Below are positions 32,511 to 41,803 of a stretch of 64,000 bases of DNA, one piece after another; within the stretch, counting starts at the first letter, position 1; each line of letters starts with the position of its first letter. Position numbers and translations under genes: made by a program. This DNA comes from Phytohabitans kaempferiae (GTDB taxonomy: Bacteria; Actinomycetota; Actinomycetes; Mycobacteriales; Micromonosporaceae). The notes under the pieces are model-generated. The model was given only the letters and a program-made list of their open reading frames with translations, was not told the DNA's origin and searched no databases. The stretch lies in assembly GCF_042433955.1 (NCBI RefSeq), contig NZ_JBHLUH010000061.1, forward strand, positions 124,001-188,000. Direction: 5' to 3'.

Positions 32511-34879
32511 CACTGGCAAGCCTCACAGGTCTCGGGGTTCTCCAGGGAGCAGGCGACCGCCTCCGCGCATGGGGCGGTGATCGCCACGGTGGCCTGCTGG
32601 ATCCGGGTCGCCGGGCGGGAGCGCAGGTAGTACGTGGTCTTGAGGCCGGCCTTCCACGCGTACAGGTACATCGAGGAGAGCTTGCCGATAGTCGGCGCGG
32701 CCATGAAGAGGTTGAGCGACTGCGACTGGTCCACATAGGGCGATCGCGCGGCGGCGAGGTCGATCAGTGCCCGCTGCGGCAGCTCCCACGCGGTGCGGAA
32801 CAGCTCGCGCACCTCGGCCGGGAGCGCGGCGACGCCCTGCACCGAGCCGTCCGCCCGCTTGATCTCGGCCCGGATCGCCTCCGTCCACAAGCCACGGTCC
32901 TTCAGCTCGCGTACCAGAGCGTTGTTGATCTGAAGGAACTCTCCGGAGAGGGTCTCGCGTTTGAACACGTTCGACACTTGCGGTTCTATGCATTCGTAGC
33001 AGCCGGCGATCGACGCGATCGTGGCGGTCGGCGCGATCGCCACGAGCAGCGAGTTGCGCAGGCCGTGCGCGGCGACCCGGGCGCGCAGGGCGGTCCACCG
33101 CTCCGCCCGCGCGGGCTCGACGCCCCACAGGTCCGGCTGGAGGTCACCCTTCGCGGCCCGGGTCTCCGGGTACGCCGGATGCGGTCCGGACCGCTCGGCC
33201 AGCTCCGCCGAGGTCTCCAGCGCGGTCAGGTAGATCTCCTCGGCGATCCGGGTCGACAGCTCGCGCGCGGCGGGGGAGTCGAACGGCAGCCGCAGCGCGA
33301 AGAAGACGTCCTGGAGGCCCATCACGCCGAGTCCGACCGGCCGCCACCGGGGGTTCGACGCGGCCGCCTGGGCGCTGGGGTAGAAGTTGATGTCGATCAC
33401 GCGGTCGAGGAACACCACCGCCGTACGCACGGTCGCGCGCAGCCGCTCCCAGTCGATGCCGTCGGCGAGCACGTGCTGGGCCAGGTTGACCGAGCCGAGG
33501 TTGCAGACCGCGGTCTCACCGTCCGAGCTGACCTCGACGATCTCGGTGCAGAGGTTGGACAGGTGGACCACGTTGCCGGGCGCGCCGGTCTGGTTGCAGA
33601 GCCGGTTGGCCGCGTCCTTGAACGTCATCCAACCGTTGCCGGTCTGCGCGAGCGTGCGCATCATCCGCCCGTACAGGTCGCGCGCCTTGACCGTCTTGAC
33701 GGCCTTCTTCTCCGCGACCCGGTAGGCGTCGTCGAACTCCGCGCCGAACAGGTCCGGCAGCTCCGGAGCGTCGGACGGGTCGACCAGCGACCACTCGCCG
33801 TCCGCCTCGACCCGTCGCATGAACTCGTCCGGGATCCAGTTGGCCAGGTTGAGGTTGTGCGTGCGCCGGGCGTCCTCGCCGGTGTTGTCCCGCAGCTCCA
33901 GGAACTCCTCGATGTCGGGGTGCCACGGCTCCAGGTACACGCAGGCCGCGCCCTTGCGCCGCCCGCCCTGGTTGACCGCCGCCACGCTCGCGTCCAGCGT
34001 GCGCAGGAACGGCACGATCCCGTTCGAGAGCCCGTTGGTACCCCGGATCAGCGCGCCCCGCCCGCGCACGCGCGACCAGGCGATGCCGATCCCGCCGGCG
34101 AACTTGGAGAGCTTGGCCACCTGCGCGTACCGCTCGTAGATCGAGTCCAGCTCGTCCTTCGGCGAGTCGACCAGGAAGCACGAGGACATCTGCGTGTGCG
34201 CGGTGCCGGAGTTGAAGAGCGTCGGCGAGCTGGGCAGGTACGCCAGCGAAGACATCAGCCGGTAGAAGCCGACCGCCTCGGCCGGCGTACGGGACAGCCC
34301 GCACGCGACGCGCAGCAGCCAGTACTGCGGCGTCTCCACCACCAGCCGGGTCTCCGGATGCCGCAGCAGGTACCGGTCGTAGACGGTGCGCAGACCGAAG
34401 TACTCGAAGCGCAGGTCGGCGGTGGCGTCGATGGCGTCGTCGAGCTTGCGGGCGTTCGCCGCCACGAACGCGGCCGTCTCGTCGCCGATCAGTCCCAGCC
34501 CGTGGTTGCGCCGCATCGCCTGGCTGAACGAGGCGACCTGCTGCCCCCGCACCTCCTTGTCGATGTACCCGGCCAGCAGGCGTGCCGCCAGGCGGGAGTA
34601 CTGCGGCTCCTCGCCGATCATGTCGGCGGCGGTCTGGATCGACAGGCGGTCCAGCTCGGCGGTGGTCGCGCCGTCGTACAGGCCGCTGATCGTCTTGGTC
34701 GCCACGCGCAGCGGGTCGATGTCCGCCAGGTCGTCCGCGCACCGCTCGACCGCCCGGACGATCTTGTTGACGTCGACCGGCTCGGTGTCGCCGTTGCGTT
34801 TGCGGATCCGCATCTGGTGCCGCCGTGGCGCCGGTGCCGCGCTTTCGGCGACCTCCGGCGTGGACTCGGTGACCGTCAC
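32510..34879 (-). CDS. nrdA: Class Ia ribonucleotide reductase, large (alpha) subunit
   Basis: A 789-residue catalytic subunit with an N-terminal ATP-cone (RIRKRNGDTEPVDVNKIVRA, from about residue 24). Active-site residues are in SSCFL, SNLCTEI (catalytic N, C and E) and VCNLGS. A C-terminal cysteine pair in the CEAC tail receives electrons from thioredoxin or glutaredoxin. GTG 34879 follows GAGGAGAGAG. Together with NrdB it makes deoxyribonucleotides aerobically. The cobalamin riboswitch in its leader means it is shut off when B12 is present, when a class II NrdJ enzyme (not in this window) would take over. Confidence 0.95.
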   Translation of the reverse strand: MTVTESTPEVAESAAPAPRRHQMRIRKRNGDTEPVDVNKIVRAVERCADDLADIDPLRVATKTISGLYDGATTAELDRLSIQTAADMIGEEPQYSRLAARLLAGYIDKEVRGQQVASFSQAMRRNHGLGLIGDETAAFVAANARKLDDAIDATADLRFEYFGLRTVYDRYLLRHPETRLVVETPQYWLLRVACGLSRTPAEAVGFYRLMSSLAYLPSSPTLFNSGTAHTQMSSCFLVDSPKDELDSIYERYAQVAKLSKFAGGIGIAWSRVRGRGALIRGTNGLSNGIVPFLRTLDASVAAVNQGGRRKGAACVYLEPWHPDIEEFLELRDNTGEDARRTHNLNLANWIPDEFMRRVEADGEWSLVDPSDAPELPDLFGAEFDDAYRVAEKKAVKTVKARDLYGRMMRTLAQTGNGWMTFKDAANRLCNQTGAPGNVVHLSNLCTEIVEVSSDGETAVCNLGSVNLAQHVLADGIDWERLRATVRTAVVFLDRVIDINFYPSAQAAASNPRWRPVGLGVMGLQDVFFALRLPFDSPAARELSTRIAEEIYLTALETSAELAERSGPHPAYPETRAAKGDLQPDLWGVEPARAERWTALRARVAAHGLRNSLLVAIAPTATIASIAGCYECIEPQVSNVFKRETLSGEFLQINNALVRELKDRGLWTEAIRAEIKRADGSVQGVAALPAEVRELFRTAWELPQRALIDLAAARSPYVDQSQSLNLFMAAPTIGKLSSMYLYAWKAGLKTTYYLRSRPATRIQQATVAITAPCAEAVACSLENPETCEACQ

Positions 34880-34985
34880 TACTCTCTCCTCGCGAGCTCG
34901 GTCCACACTGGTCCGGGCACGCGGAGACGCTGACGATCCACACCGTGGAGTCGATGGCGCCGGCCGTCCCGCGCGACCTCGGACC

Positions 34986-35008
34986 GCCACGCACGGGATG
35001 TGCGTGGC
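34986..35008 (-). promoter_or_regulatory. Hairpin following the riboswitch (possible expression platform)
   Basis: A perfect 9-bp stem (GCCACGCAC with GTGCGTGGC) and a 5-base loop start exactly where the riboswitch P1 helix ends. It has no U-tract and is 107 bases before the nrdA start, so it may be a Rho-dependent or structural switch rather than a simple terminator. Confidence 0.5.
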
Positions 35009-35212
35009 ACGCTGGCAGGTCTTCGGACTCGCGGGCCTGAGCCCCGGTCACGGAGGACGGGGTCGCCTACTGGCCGTCGCTTCCCAGGCCGCGCGGGCCC
35101 AGTGCGGATGACGGCGGTCGTTCCCACTTACCGCTGCGGGGCAGTCCCGGACTCACACCGGGTTCCCTCTTGCCTCGACCGGACCGGATGCCCGCTCGAA
35201 CCAGCTGCGTGG
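35008..35212 (-). ncRNA. Cobalamin (B12) riboswitch controlling nrdAB
   Basis: On the minus strand the leader contains, in order, the P1 5' strand (CCACGCAGCTGG), the conserved core GGAACCCGGTGTGAGTCCGG followed by GACTGCCCCGCAG, several GC hairpins, and the 3' signature GAGTCCGAAGACCTGCCAG that closes P1. This is the adenosylcobalamin riboswitch consensus, only fragments of which are quoted. In Streptomyces coelicolor the same element represses nrdABS when B12 is available. An alpha/beta hydrolase gene diverges from the other side. Confidence 0.93.
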
Positions 35213-35333
35213 CACACCATATCTAGTGGGTCGCCATGATGCACGTACCAGATGTCGTGTCGTCTGCGCCGTGTTTCCGGATCAGTCGGGCAAATCACCG
35301 TATCTTGGACGCTCGTCGGGCGTTGCTCACAGC

Positions 35334-36194
35334 GTGCTCGTGGAACGGGACCTCACCCTCAGCTTCGGCGGCTTCAAGTACCAGTGCCGCGTCGCCGAAC
35401 AGCCAGAGCCGGTCATGGCACCGGTGCTGCTGATCGGCGGCGCCTTCCAGGACCGGCACTCCTGGGCCCGGCACCAGGCCCGCCTCGCCCCGCACGCCAC
35501 GGTCGTCACCGTCGACCTGCCCGGTACCGGCTGCGCCGACCCGCTGCCGGCCAGATACGGCATCGAGTTCCTCGCCGACGCCGTGCACGACATGATCACC
35601 GAACTCGGCCTGCCGGCGCTGAACATCATGGGCGGCTCGTACGGCGGCACCGTCGCGTACCGCCTGGCCCAGCGCCATCCCGCCGCCGTGCGCCGGCTGC
35701 TGCTCTGCGGCACCGCGCTGCGCGTCCCCGAGCCGACCCGGACCCGTGCCCAGGCCACCATCGACCTGCTCCGCGCCGGCGACCGGGAGGCGTTCGTGCG
35801 CGAGACGGTCGCGCTCTTCCTCAACGGCGACCCCGCCGCCACCGTCCACCGCCGGCTGGCCGTCACCCGCCTGCTCGAACACCAGTTGCGCACGCTCACC
35901 CCGGACGAGGCGGACAAGTACGCCACCAACACCGAACGCGTCCTCGCCTGCACCACCGCCGACGTCGGCCCGCCGCCGAGCTGCCCGCTACTGGTCGTCA
36001 CCGGCGAGCACGACTCGCTCACCACGCCGGCGATGTGCCGCGCGCTGGCCGACGCGTGCCCCGACGGCCGCTTCGTCGCGCTGGGCCACGCCGACCACCT
36101 GATGCCGGTGCAGCGGGCCGGCGAGTTCGCCGACCTGATGCTCCGCCACTTCGGCGGCCTGCCGACCGACGACCTCCCGTACGGCGTCTACTGA
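35334..36194 (+). CDS. Alpha/beta fold hydrolase
   Basis: A hydrolase of about 286 residues. The nucleophile elbow is GGSYGG (MGGSYGGTVAY, Ser near residue 96), an oxyanion-hole segment is LLIGGAFQDRHSW, and an acid and a histidine lie late (TGEHDSLT and LGHADHLMP). It resembles haloalkane dehalogenase/esterase-type members; the substrate is unknown. No ribosome site precedes the GTG codons at 35334 and 35340, and a TATCTT box lies about 30 bases upstream, so the message may be leaderless. It diverges from the nrdAB leader. Confidence 0.85.
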   Translation: MLVERDLTLSFGGFKYQCRVAEQPEPVMAPVLLIGGAFQDRHSWARHQARLAPHATVVTVDLPGTGCADPLPARYGIEFLADAVHDMITELGLPALNIMGGSYGGTVAYRLAQRHPAAVRRLLLCGTALRVPEPTRTRAQATIDLLRAGDREAFVRETVALFLNGDPAATVHRRLAVTRLLEHQLRTLTPDEADKYATNTERVLACTTADVGPPPSCPLLVVTGEHDSLTTPAMCRALADACPDGRFVALGHADHLMPVQRAGEFADLMLRHFGGLPTDDLPYGVY

Positions 36195-36627
36195 CGCGCC
36201 GTCCACACCGGTCCCGGCCGGCACGGCGGCCAGATCCGCTACGAAGGACCGGTGTCGGTGCGCAAGCGGATCGCCGGGTTCAGCCGGCGGGATGTCCGAG
36301 TGTCTGGTCGTCGACACGGCGGAAGCACCTTGTCCGTGTACTACTGTCCGTGGCGTGGAGGAGCGCCACGGTGGCCTTGTATACCAGCCGTTGACCTTGG
36401 CGCGGCTCGGGGGGTGAATCGAGGTCACTGCGGCAGTTCTGGTTCCCGTTCAACACCAGGGCGGCGAAAGCAGACGCGACTGTCCACGCTCCGGCAGCGT
36501 TTCGCCGACGGGGCGTGTACGTGGCCGCCCAGGAGTTGGAGGTCGCGCCCGCTCGGACCGACCTGGAGGGGGATGACCGGCGACGGCGAGGACCGGCTCG
36601 GCGACCGGCGCGCTGGATCCGATCCTG
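36195..36627. other. Gap of 430 bases without a recognised gene
   Basis: No reading frame here shows family-like sequence on either strand. A short hairpin around CCGTGGCG..GCGCCACGG (36349-36371) is the only structure seen. The stretch may hold decayed sequence. Confidence 0.4.
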
Positions 36628-37350
36628 CTACCGGCGTGCCAGCACGCAGAACTCGTTGCCGTCGGGGTCGGCCATCGCGACCCAGCCGGCGTCGGCCTGG
36701 CCGGCGTCGATCCGGGTCGCGCCGAGCGAGAGGAGGCGGTCGACCTCTGCCTGCTGGTCGCCGTCGGCGGGGGGAGCGAGGTCGAAATGCAGCCGGTCGC
36801 GGCCGGTCTTCGGCATCAGCGGTGGGCCGCCCCACGTGATTTTCGTGCCGCCCCGTGGTGACTGGATCGCGGTCTCCTGGTCCTGGTCCCAGACCAGCGG
36901 CCACTCCAGCGCCTCGCTCCAGAAGTAGCCGACCTCCTGCGTTCCGTCACAGGCCAGGGCTCCGACGAAGCCGCAGCCGGCGAGGAAGTCGTTGCCCGGC
37001 GGGATGACGCAGAACTCGTTGCCCTCGGGGTCGGCGAGCACCACGTGGCCCTCCTCGGGGCGCTGACCGACGTCGATGTGCTGTGCGCCGAGTCGCAGCG
37101 CCGTGGCTACGGTCTGCCGCTGGTCCTCCGGGGATGTGCTCGTCAGGTCGAAGTGCATCCGGTTCTGGCCGACCTTCCGATCCTGGGACGGCACGAAACG
37201 GAGCCGGAACCCGATGTCGTCAGCGGGCGGAAGCGTGATGCCGTCCCGCGGGTCGTCGGTCAACTCCCGGCCCAGGACCTCGGACCAGAACCGCGCGAGC
37301 GGCAGCGGCTGGTGGGCGCCGAAGCAGAGCGCGAACAGTTGAGAAGCCAT
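36628..37350 (-). CDS. VOC-family protein with two glyoxalase-like domains
   Basis: A 240-residue protein with two consecutive VOC domains of about 115 residues each. Both end in the same DPEGNEFCV/DPDGNEFCV motif, and both have HFDL near their middle. Metal-ligand-like residues (RMHFDL, RLHFDL, and the Glu of GNEFC) are kept. Actinobacterial proteins of this pattern are annotated as glyoxalase/bleomycin-resistance-like and may bind drugs or catalyse isomerisation; the substrate is unknown. ATG 37350 is chosen because the domain starts directly after it. Confidence 0.87.
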   Translation of the reverse strand: MASQLFALCFGAHQPLPLARFWSEVLGRELTDDPRDGITLPPADDIGFRLRFVPSQDRKVGQNRMHFDLTSTSPEDQRQTVATALRLGAQHIDVGQRPEEGHVVLADPEGNEFCVIPPGNDFLAGCGFVGALACDGTQEVGYFWSEALEWPLVWDQDQETAIQSPRGGTKITWGGPPLMPKTGRDRLHFDLAPPADGDQQAEVDRLLSLGATRIDAGQADAGWVAMADPDGNEFCVLARR

Positions 37351-37473
37351 CGCCTGCCTGTCTCCGATCCGCTGGCTAACCCCCGTCGGCACTCGCCAGC
37401 CCTCGAACGGCAGCCTAGGGGGAGCCGGAGGCACTCGCAGCCGAGTTTCGGCCGCGGCCGGAAACGACCCGGG

Positions 37474-38178
37474 TCAGTGCGCGCGCCCCGAGGTGATCAC
37501 GGTGGTGATGGCGGCGCTGACCGCGGCATTCGAGGCGGCGATGGCGGCGGTGGTGCCGGAGACCGCGGTGTTCACCGCCACGGCCCCCCAGTTGCCCTGC
37601 TCGAACTCCTTCGCCCGCTTGTAGACCTTGCCGGACCACCTGATCGCGGGGTGGAGACTCGGCAGGACGCCGCTCGCGGAGATCAGCGCGATCACGGCCG
37701 CGGTGCGCGCGTCGGGATCCTCACCCTCCTCCAGTACGGCGCGCACTTTCCGCCGAAGCTCCTCCTCGTGCCGCGCGTCGTCGACCGGCAGCCGTGTCGT
37801 GCGGAACAGGCCCAGCACGCGCCTGCTCTCCCGGCGGATGAGGCCCCGCTCGACAAGTCGGTCGACCACTGGCTGCCAGAGGTCGGCGCCGAGGTCCATG
37901 AGGACCGTCTGGACGTGCCGGGGACCCCCTTGCGCGACCTTGTCGTAGGCGGACTGGAGCAGGGGGTCGGGGAGCGGGCCATCCCCAGCGGCGCGGACCT
38001 TGGGGGAGCTGAGCCACGAGCCGCCCTGGTCGATCTCGACCCGGCCCCGGAGTGCGAGCTCGACGAGCACCGCGCCGCCGAGCGTGTAGTGATAGGTGCC
38101 GGCTCCCGTCACGGCCCCGGTCTTGTCGTCGAGCATGAGCAGCAGCACATCCTCGACGACCAGCATCTCGCCCAGCAT
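37474..38178 (-). CDS. GOLPH3/GPP34 family protein
   Basis: A 234-residue protein with the GPP34 fold. The start MLVVEDVLLLMLDDKTG and the core GGAVLVELALRGRVEID match the family that in eukaryotes binds phosphatidylinositol-4-phosphate at the Golgi. In actinobacteria the family is common, expanded and of unknown function, probably membrane-associated. The last 40 residues are an Ala/Thr-rich amphipathic stretch. A perfect AAGGAGG ribosome site precedes the ATG. Confidence 0.92.
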   Translation of the reverse strand: MLGEMLVVEDVLLLMLDDKTGAVTGAGTYHYTLGGAVLVELALRGRVEIDQGGSWLSSPKVRAAGDGPLPDPLLQSAYDKVAQGGPRHVQTVLMDLGADLWQPVVDRLVERGLIRRESRRVLGLFRTTRLPVDDARHEEELRRKVRAVLEEGEDPDARTAAVIALISASGVLPSLHPAIRWSGKVYKRAKEFEQGNWGAVAVNTAVSGTTAAIAASNAAVSAAITTVITSGRAH

Positions 38179-38310
38179 GCCGTTTCCTCCTTCGCCTCCA
38201 GGTCGCCGGCCGCGCCCCTCCCTCGATCATCCTCACAAGTCCGCGCGGCATCCGCACGCGCTTCCGGCCCGAGCCGCCGCTCAGGCGCCTGCGCGCCGAT
38301 GCCCGGCTCA

Positions 38311-38354
38311 CCGGGCACTACGCGGCGGTGAGCCGGGCACTACGCGGCGGTGAG
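38311..38354. repeat. 22-bp tandem duplication at the end of the ABC operon
   Basis: The 22-base unit CCGGGCACTACGCGGCGGTG plus AG occurs twice head to tail (38311-38332 and 38333-38354). The second copy contains the stop codon and last codons of the ABC gene, so this is a recent slip duplication at its 3' end. Confidence 0.85.
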
Positions 38355-40067
38355 CTGGGTACGTACCAGTTTGGCGAAACGCCCCTCGCGGGCCAGCAGC
38401 TCGTCCGGGCGGCCCTGCTCGACAATCTGGCCGTGCTCCAGCATGACCACGCGGTCGGCGGTGCGGATCGTGGTGAGCCGGTGCGCGATGACGAGCGTGG
38501 TACGCCCGGCGCGAGTGGCGGCGATCGCCGCGGCCAGGTGCCGCTCGCTCTCGGCGTCCAGGTTGGACACCGCCTCGTCGAGTACCAGGATCGGCGTCTC
38601 GGCCAGCAGCGCGCGGGCGATCGCGAGCCGCTGGCGCTGGCCGCCGGAGAGCAGGTTGCCCAGCTCGCCGGCGATCGTGTCGTAGCCGTCGGGCAGCGCG
38701 GCGACGAACTCGTGCGCCTGTGCCGTACGCGCCGCCGCCTCGACCTGCTCCCGCGTGGCCTCGGGCCGGCCCAGCCGCAGGTTGTCGGCGATCGAGATGT
38801 TGAACAGGTGCACGTCCTGCGGCACGTACGCGACGAGGCGGCGCAGGTCGGAATCGGCGATCGTCCGCAGGTCGTGCCCGCCGATCGTGATGCTCCCCTC
38901 GTCGACGTCCCAGAGCCGCAGCAGCAGGTGCGCGGAGGTGGACTTGCCGGCGCCGGAGTGGCCGACCAGCGCCACCGTCTCGCCCGGCTCGACCGTGAAG
39001 GAGAGGTCGCGGACCGCGGGCGGCAGGTCCGGCCCGTACCGGAAGGTGGCCCGGTCGTACCGGACCAGGGCCGGCGTGTCGCGCACGTCGGCCGGGCGCT
39101 CCGGGTCGGGTACGGCGCGCGGCACGGCGAGCACGTCCAGCACGCGTACCGCGGCGGCGGAGACGATGCCGACCTCGCGGGCCACGTCGACGACCGCGGT
39201 GACCGGGGCGAGCGAGAAGGCGGCCAGCACCACGGCCGCGGGCAGCAGCTCGGCGCTGAGGCTGCCGGCGGCGACGAGCGTGCCGCCGGCGACCAGGGCG
39301 GCGAGCACGCCGAGCGTCACGATCGCGTCGGTGGCGGCCAGCTCGATCCCGGCCCGGCGGCTGTGCGTGGCCCGGGCGGCGTCGAGGGCGCGGGTCCGCT
39401 CCCGCAGGCGGCGTGCCTGGGCCCGGCCGGCGCCGAAGGTGAGCACCTCGCGCAGCCCTTGGAGGGCGTCGACGGCCTCGGCGTTCAGCGCGCCGGCGGC
39501 GGACCGGACCGCGGTGCCGTCGGCCTCGGCGCGGCGGCGCAGCCAGATCGGCACGCTGGCGAGCGCGACCAGCACCGGCAGCAGCGCCAGCGCGAGGGTC
39601 GGGTCGACGAACGCGAGCGCGACGAGCGCCCCGGCCGGCACCACGGCGGCGGAGACCAGCGGGCTGAGCGTGTGCGCGAAGAACGTCTCCAGCAGCTCCA
39701 CGTCGCTGATCGCGGTGGAGCCCAGCTCGCCGGAGCGGCGGGACAGCAGGTCGCCGGGGGACATCCGGGCGAACGAGTCGTAAACGCGGCCGCGCACGTC
39801 GACCAGCACGCGGAACGCGACGACGTGGGCGAGCTGGGTCTCCGCCCAGGGCGCCACGACCAGCGGCACGACGAGTGCGAGCAGCAGCAGGAAGCCGCCG
39901 CGCAGGTCGGCCGGTGCGGTGCCGGTCAGCGCCCGCCCGACTAGGACCGCGCCGAGCACCGCGCTGGCGATCGTGAAGACGTGGTTGGCGACGCCGGCGA
40001 GGATCGCGACCGCGATGACGCGCCGGTGCCCGCGCAGCAGCCGGAGCAGGGGCAGCAGGGACCTCAT
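38340..40067 (-). CDS. ABC transporter, fused permease/ATPase (second half of heterodimer)
   Basis: A 575-residue exporter-fold ABC protein with six membrane segments in residues about 1-300 and a nucleotide-binding domain with Walker A VGHSGAGKST, signature LSGGQRQRLA and Walker B ILVLDEA. It belongs to the CydCD/IrtAB/YbtPQ-like group that works as heterodimers, some of which import metallophores despite the exporter fold. It is the last gene of the six-gene Nur-box operon, coupled to its partner by ATGA overlap. A role in moving a metal complex or the free metallophore is inferred from the operon. Confidence 0.88.
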   Translation of the reverse strand: MRSLLPLLRLLRGHRRVIAVAILAGVANHVFTIASAVLGAVLVGRALTGTAPADLRGGFLLLLALVVPLVVAPWAETQLAHVVAFRVLVDVRGRVYDSFARMSPGDLLSRRSGELGSTAISDVELLETFFAHTLSPLVSAAVVPAGALVALAFVDPTLALALLPVLVALASVPIWLRRRAEADGTAVRSAAGALNAEAVDALQGLREVLTFGAGRAQARRLRERTRALDAARATHSRRAGIELAATDAIVTLGVLAALVAGGTLVAAGSLSAELLPAAVVLAAFSLAPVTAVVDVAREVGIVSAAAVRVLDVLAVPRAVPDPERPADVRDTPALVRYDRATFRYGPDLPPAVRDLSFTVEPGETVALVGHSGAGKSTSAHLLLRLWDVDEGSITIGGHDLRTIADSDLRRLVAYVPQDVHLFNISIADNLRLGRPEATREQVEAAARTAQAHEFVAALPDGYDTIAGELGNLLSGGQRQRLAIARALLAETPILVLDEAVSNLDAESERHLAAAIAATRAGRTTLVIAHRLTTIRTADRVVMLEHGQIVEQGRPDELLAREGRFAKLVRTQLTAA

Positions 40068-41803
40068 GCGGGCGCCTCCTCGGGGGTCGTGCCGGCGGCG
40101 ACCAGCCGGGCGAACGCCCCGGACCGCGCCAGCAGCTCGTCGTGGCCGCCGCTCTCCACGATGCCGCCCCGGTCGAGCACCACGATCCGGTCGGCGCCGC
40201 GCACGGTGGAGAGCCGGTGCGCGATGGTCAGCGTGGTACGCCCCCGCGCGGCCCGGTGCAGCGCCCGCGCGATCGACCGCTCGTTGGCACTGTCCACACT
40301 GGAGGTCGCCTCGTCCAGGATCAGCACCGGCGCGTCGGTCAGCAGCGCGCGGGCGATGGAGAGGCGCTGGCGCTCGCCACCGGAGAGCTTCATGCCGCGC
40401 TCGCCGACGACCGTGTCCAGCCCGTCCGGCAGCGCGGCGACGAACGCGGCCGCGTTGGCCGCATCGAGCGCCCGCCGCACCTCCTCGTCGCCGGCGTCCG
40501 GGCGGGCCAGCGTGAGGTTGTCCCGCACCGAGCGGTGGAACAGGTACGTGTCCTGGGAGACCACCGCCACCTGCCGGCGCAGCGCGTCCAGTGGCCACTC
40601 GGTCACCGGTACGCCGCCGAGGTGTACCGCGCCCTCCTGCGGGTCGAACCAGCGCAGCAGCAGCCCGATCAGCGTCGTCTTGCCGGCGCCGGAGCGCCCG
40701 ACGACCGCGACGTGCTCGCCGGCGCCGATCCGCAGCGTGAGGTCGCGGACGGCCGGCTCGTCCCGGCCCGGGTACGTGAACGTGACTCCCGTGAAGTCCA
40801 GCGCCAGCGACTGCCCGGACGGGGTGCGCGGGCTGGCCGGCTCCCGCACCGGCGGCTCGGCGTCGAGGATCTCGAAGATGCCGGTGGCCGCGGAGAGGGC
40901 CGGGTAGCCGGCGTGGAACGCGTTCTGCAGGTCGCGCAGCGGGCGGAAGCACTCCCGGGCGAGCAGCAGGATCATCAGCAGCGACAGCGCCGGCAGCGCG
41001 CCCTCGGCGTGCCGTACCGCGCCCAGCCCGGCGGCGAACGCGGTGCCGAAGCCGACCGCCAGCCCGACGACGCCGACGTAGAGCACGGTGACCGCGCAGA
41101 GCCGGATGGAGACGCGGCAGAAGTCCTTGGCCCGCTCGGTCAGCTCCCGGCCGCGGCGCTCGGCCGCGCCGAAGACCTTGAGCGTGGCCATGCCCTGGAT
41201 CGCGTCCAGGTTTTCCGCGTACAGCGCGTGGTAGGCGGCCATCCACGGGTCCATCCGGCCGGCGAGCACCTTCTGCGACAGCTGCGGCACGAGCGGGACG
41301 ACCAGCGCGCAGGCGAGCACGACCCCGCCGACGACCGGGTCGAGGGCGAGCAGGAAGCCGGCGATGGCGGCCGCGCCGACCACAGACGCTATGGCCTGCG
41401 GGATGAACCGCCCCACGTACGCGTCCAGCGCCTCGACTCCGTCGACCAATGTGGACTGTACGGCGCCGGTCCGGCGGCGGCGCACGTCGGCCGGGCCGAG
41501 CCGGAGCAGTTGGGCGTACAGGTCGGCGCGGACCGCCTCCTTCACCGCCGTGGCGGCGCCGGCGGAGGCGACCTCGCGGCGCCACTGCGCCCCGGCCCGG
41601 ACCGCCTGCACCGCGACCAGTCCGGCCAGCGCCGGCAGCGAGCCGCCCAGCCCGGCGCCGGCGATGACGTCGTCGACCACGACCGCGAGCAGCAGGCCCT
41701 GGCCGGCGTACGAGGCGGTGATCGCCACCGAGAGGCCGACCAGTTCGGCCATCCGCCAGCGGGCCCGCAGCGCCCAGCGCAGCAGCCGCGCGTTCGCGCT
41801 CAT
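40064..41803 (-). CDS. ABC transporter, fused permease/ATPase (first half of heterodimer)
   Basis: A 579-residue partner of the next protein, with six membrane segments and an ATPase domain with VGRSGAGKTT (Walker A), LSGGERQRLS (signature) and LILDEATSSVD (Walker B). The membrane domain shows the CydD-like motif PQAIASVVGAAAIAGFLL. Both partners keep full catalytic motifs, so there is no degenerate site. ATG 41803 overlaps the methyltransferase stop. Its substrate is unknown; operon context suggests a small metal-binding product or metal chelate. Confidence 0.88.
   Translation of the reverse strand: MSANARLLRWALRARWRMAELVGLSVAITASYAGQGLLLAVVVDDVIAGAGLGGSLPALAGLVAVQAVRAGAQWRREVASAGAATAVKEAVRADLYAQLLRLGPADVRRRRTGAVQSTLVDGVEALDAYVGRFIPQAIASVVGAAAIAGFLLALDPVVGGVVLACALVVPLVPQLSQKVLAGRMDPWMAAYHALYAENLDAIQGMATLKVFGAAERRGRELTERAKDFCRVSIRLCAVTVLYVGVVGLAVGFGTAFAAGLGAVRHAEGALPALSLLMILLLARECFRPLRDLQNAFHAGYPALSAATGIFEILDAEPPVREPASPRTPSGQSLALDFTGVTFTYPGRDEPAVRDLTLRIGAGEHVAVVGRSGAGKTTLIGLLLRWFDPQEGAVHLGGVPVTEWPLDALRRQVAVVSQDTYLFHRSVRDNLTLARPDAGDEEVRRALDAANAAAFVAALPDGLDTVVGERGMKLSGGERQRLSIARALLTDAPVLILDEATSSVDSANERSIARALHRAARGRTTLTIAHRLSTVRGADRIVVLDRGGIVESGGHDELLARSGAFARLVAAGTTPEEAPA

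Noticed and set aside
32978..34933. 651-codon plus-strand frame opposite nrdA
   Set aside because: Antisense to a full, conserved ribonucleotide reductase gene; it has no family similarity.
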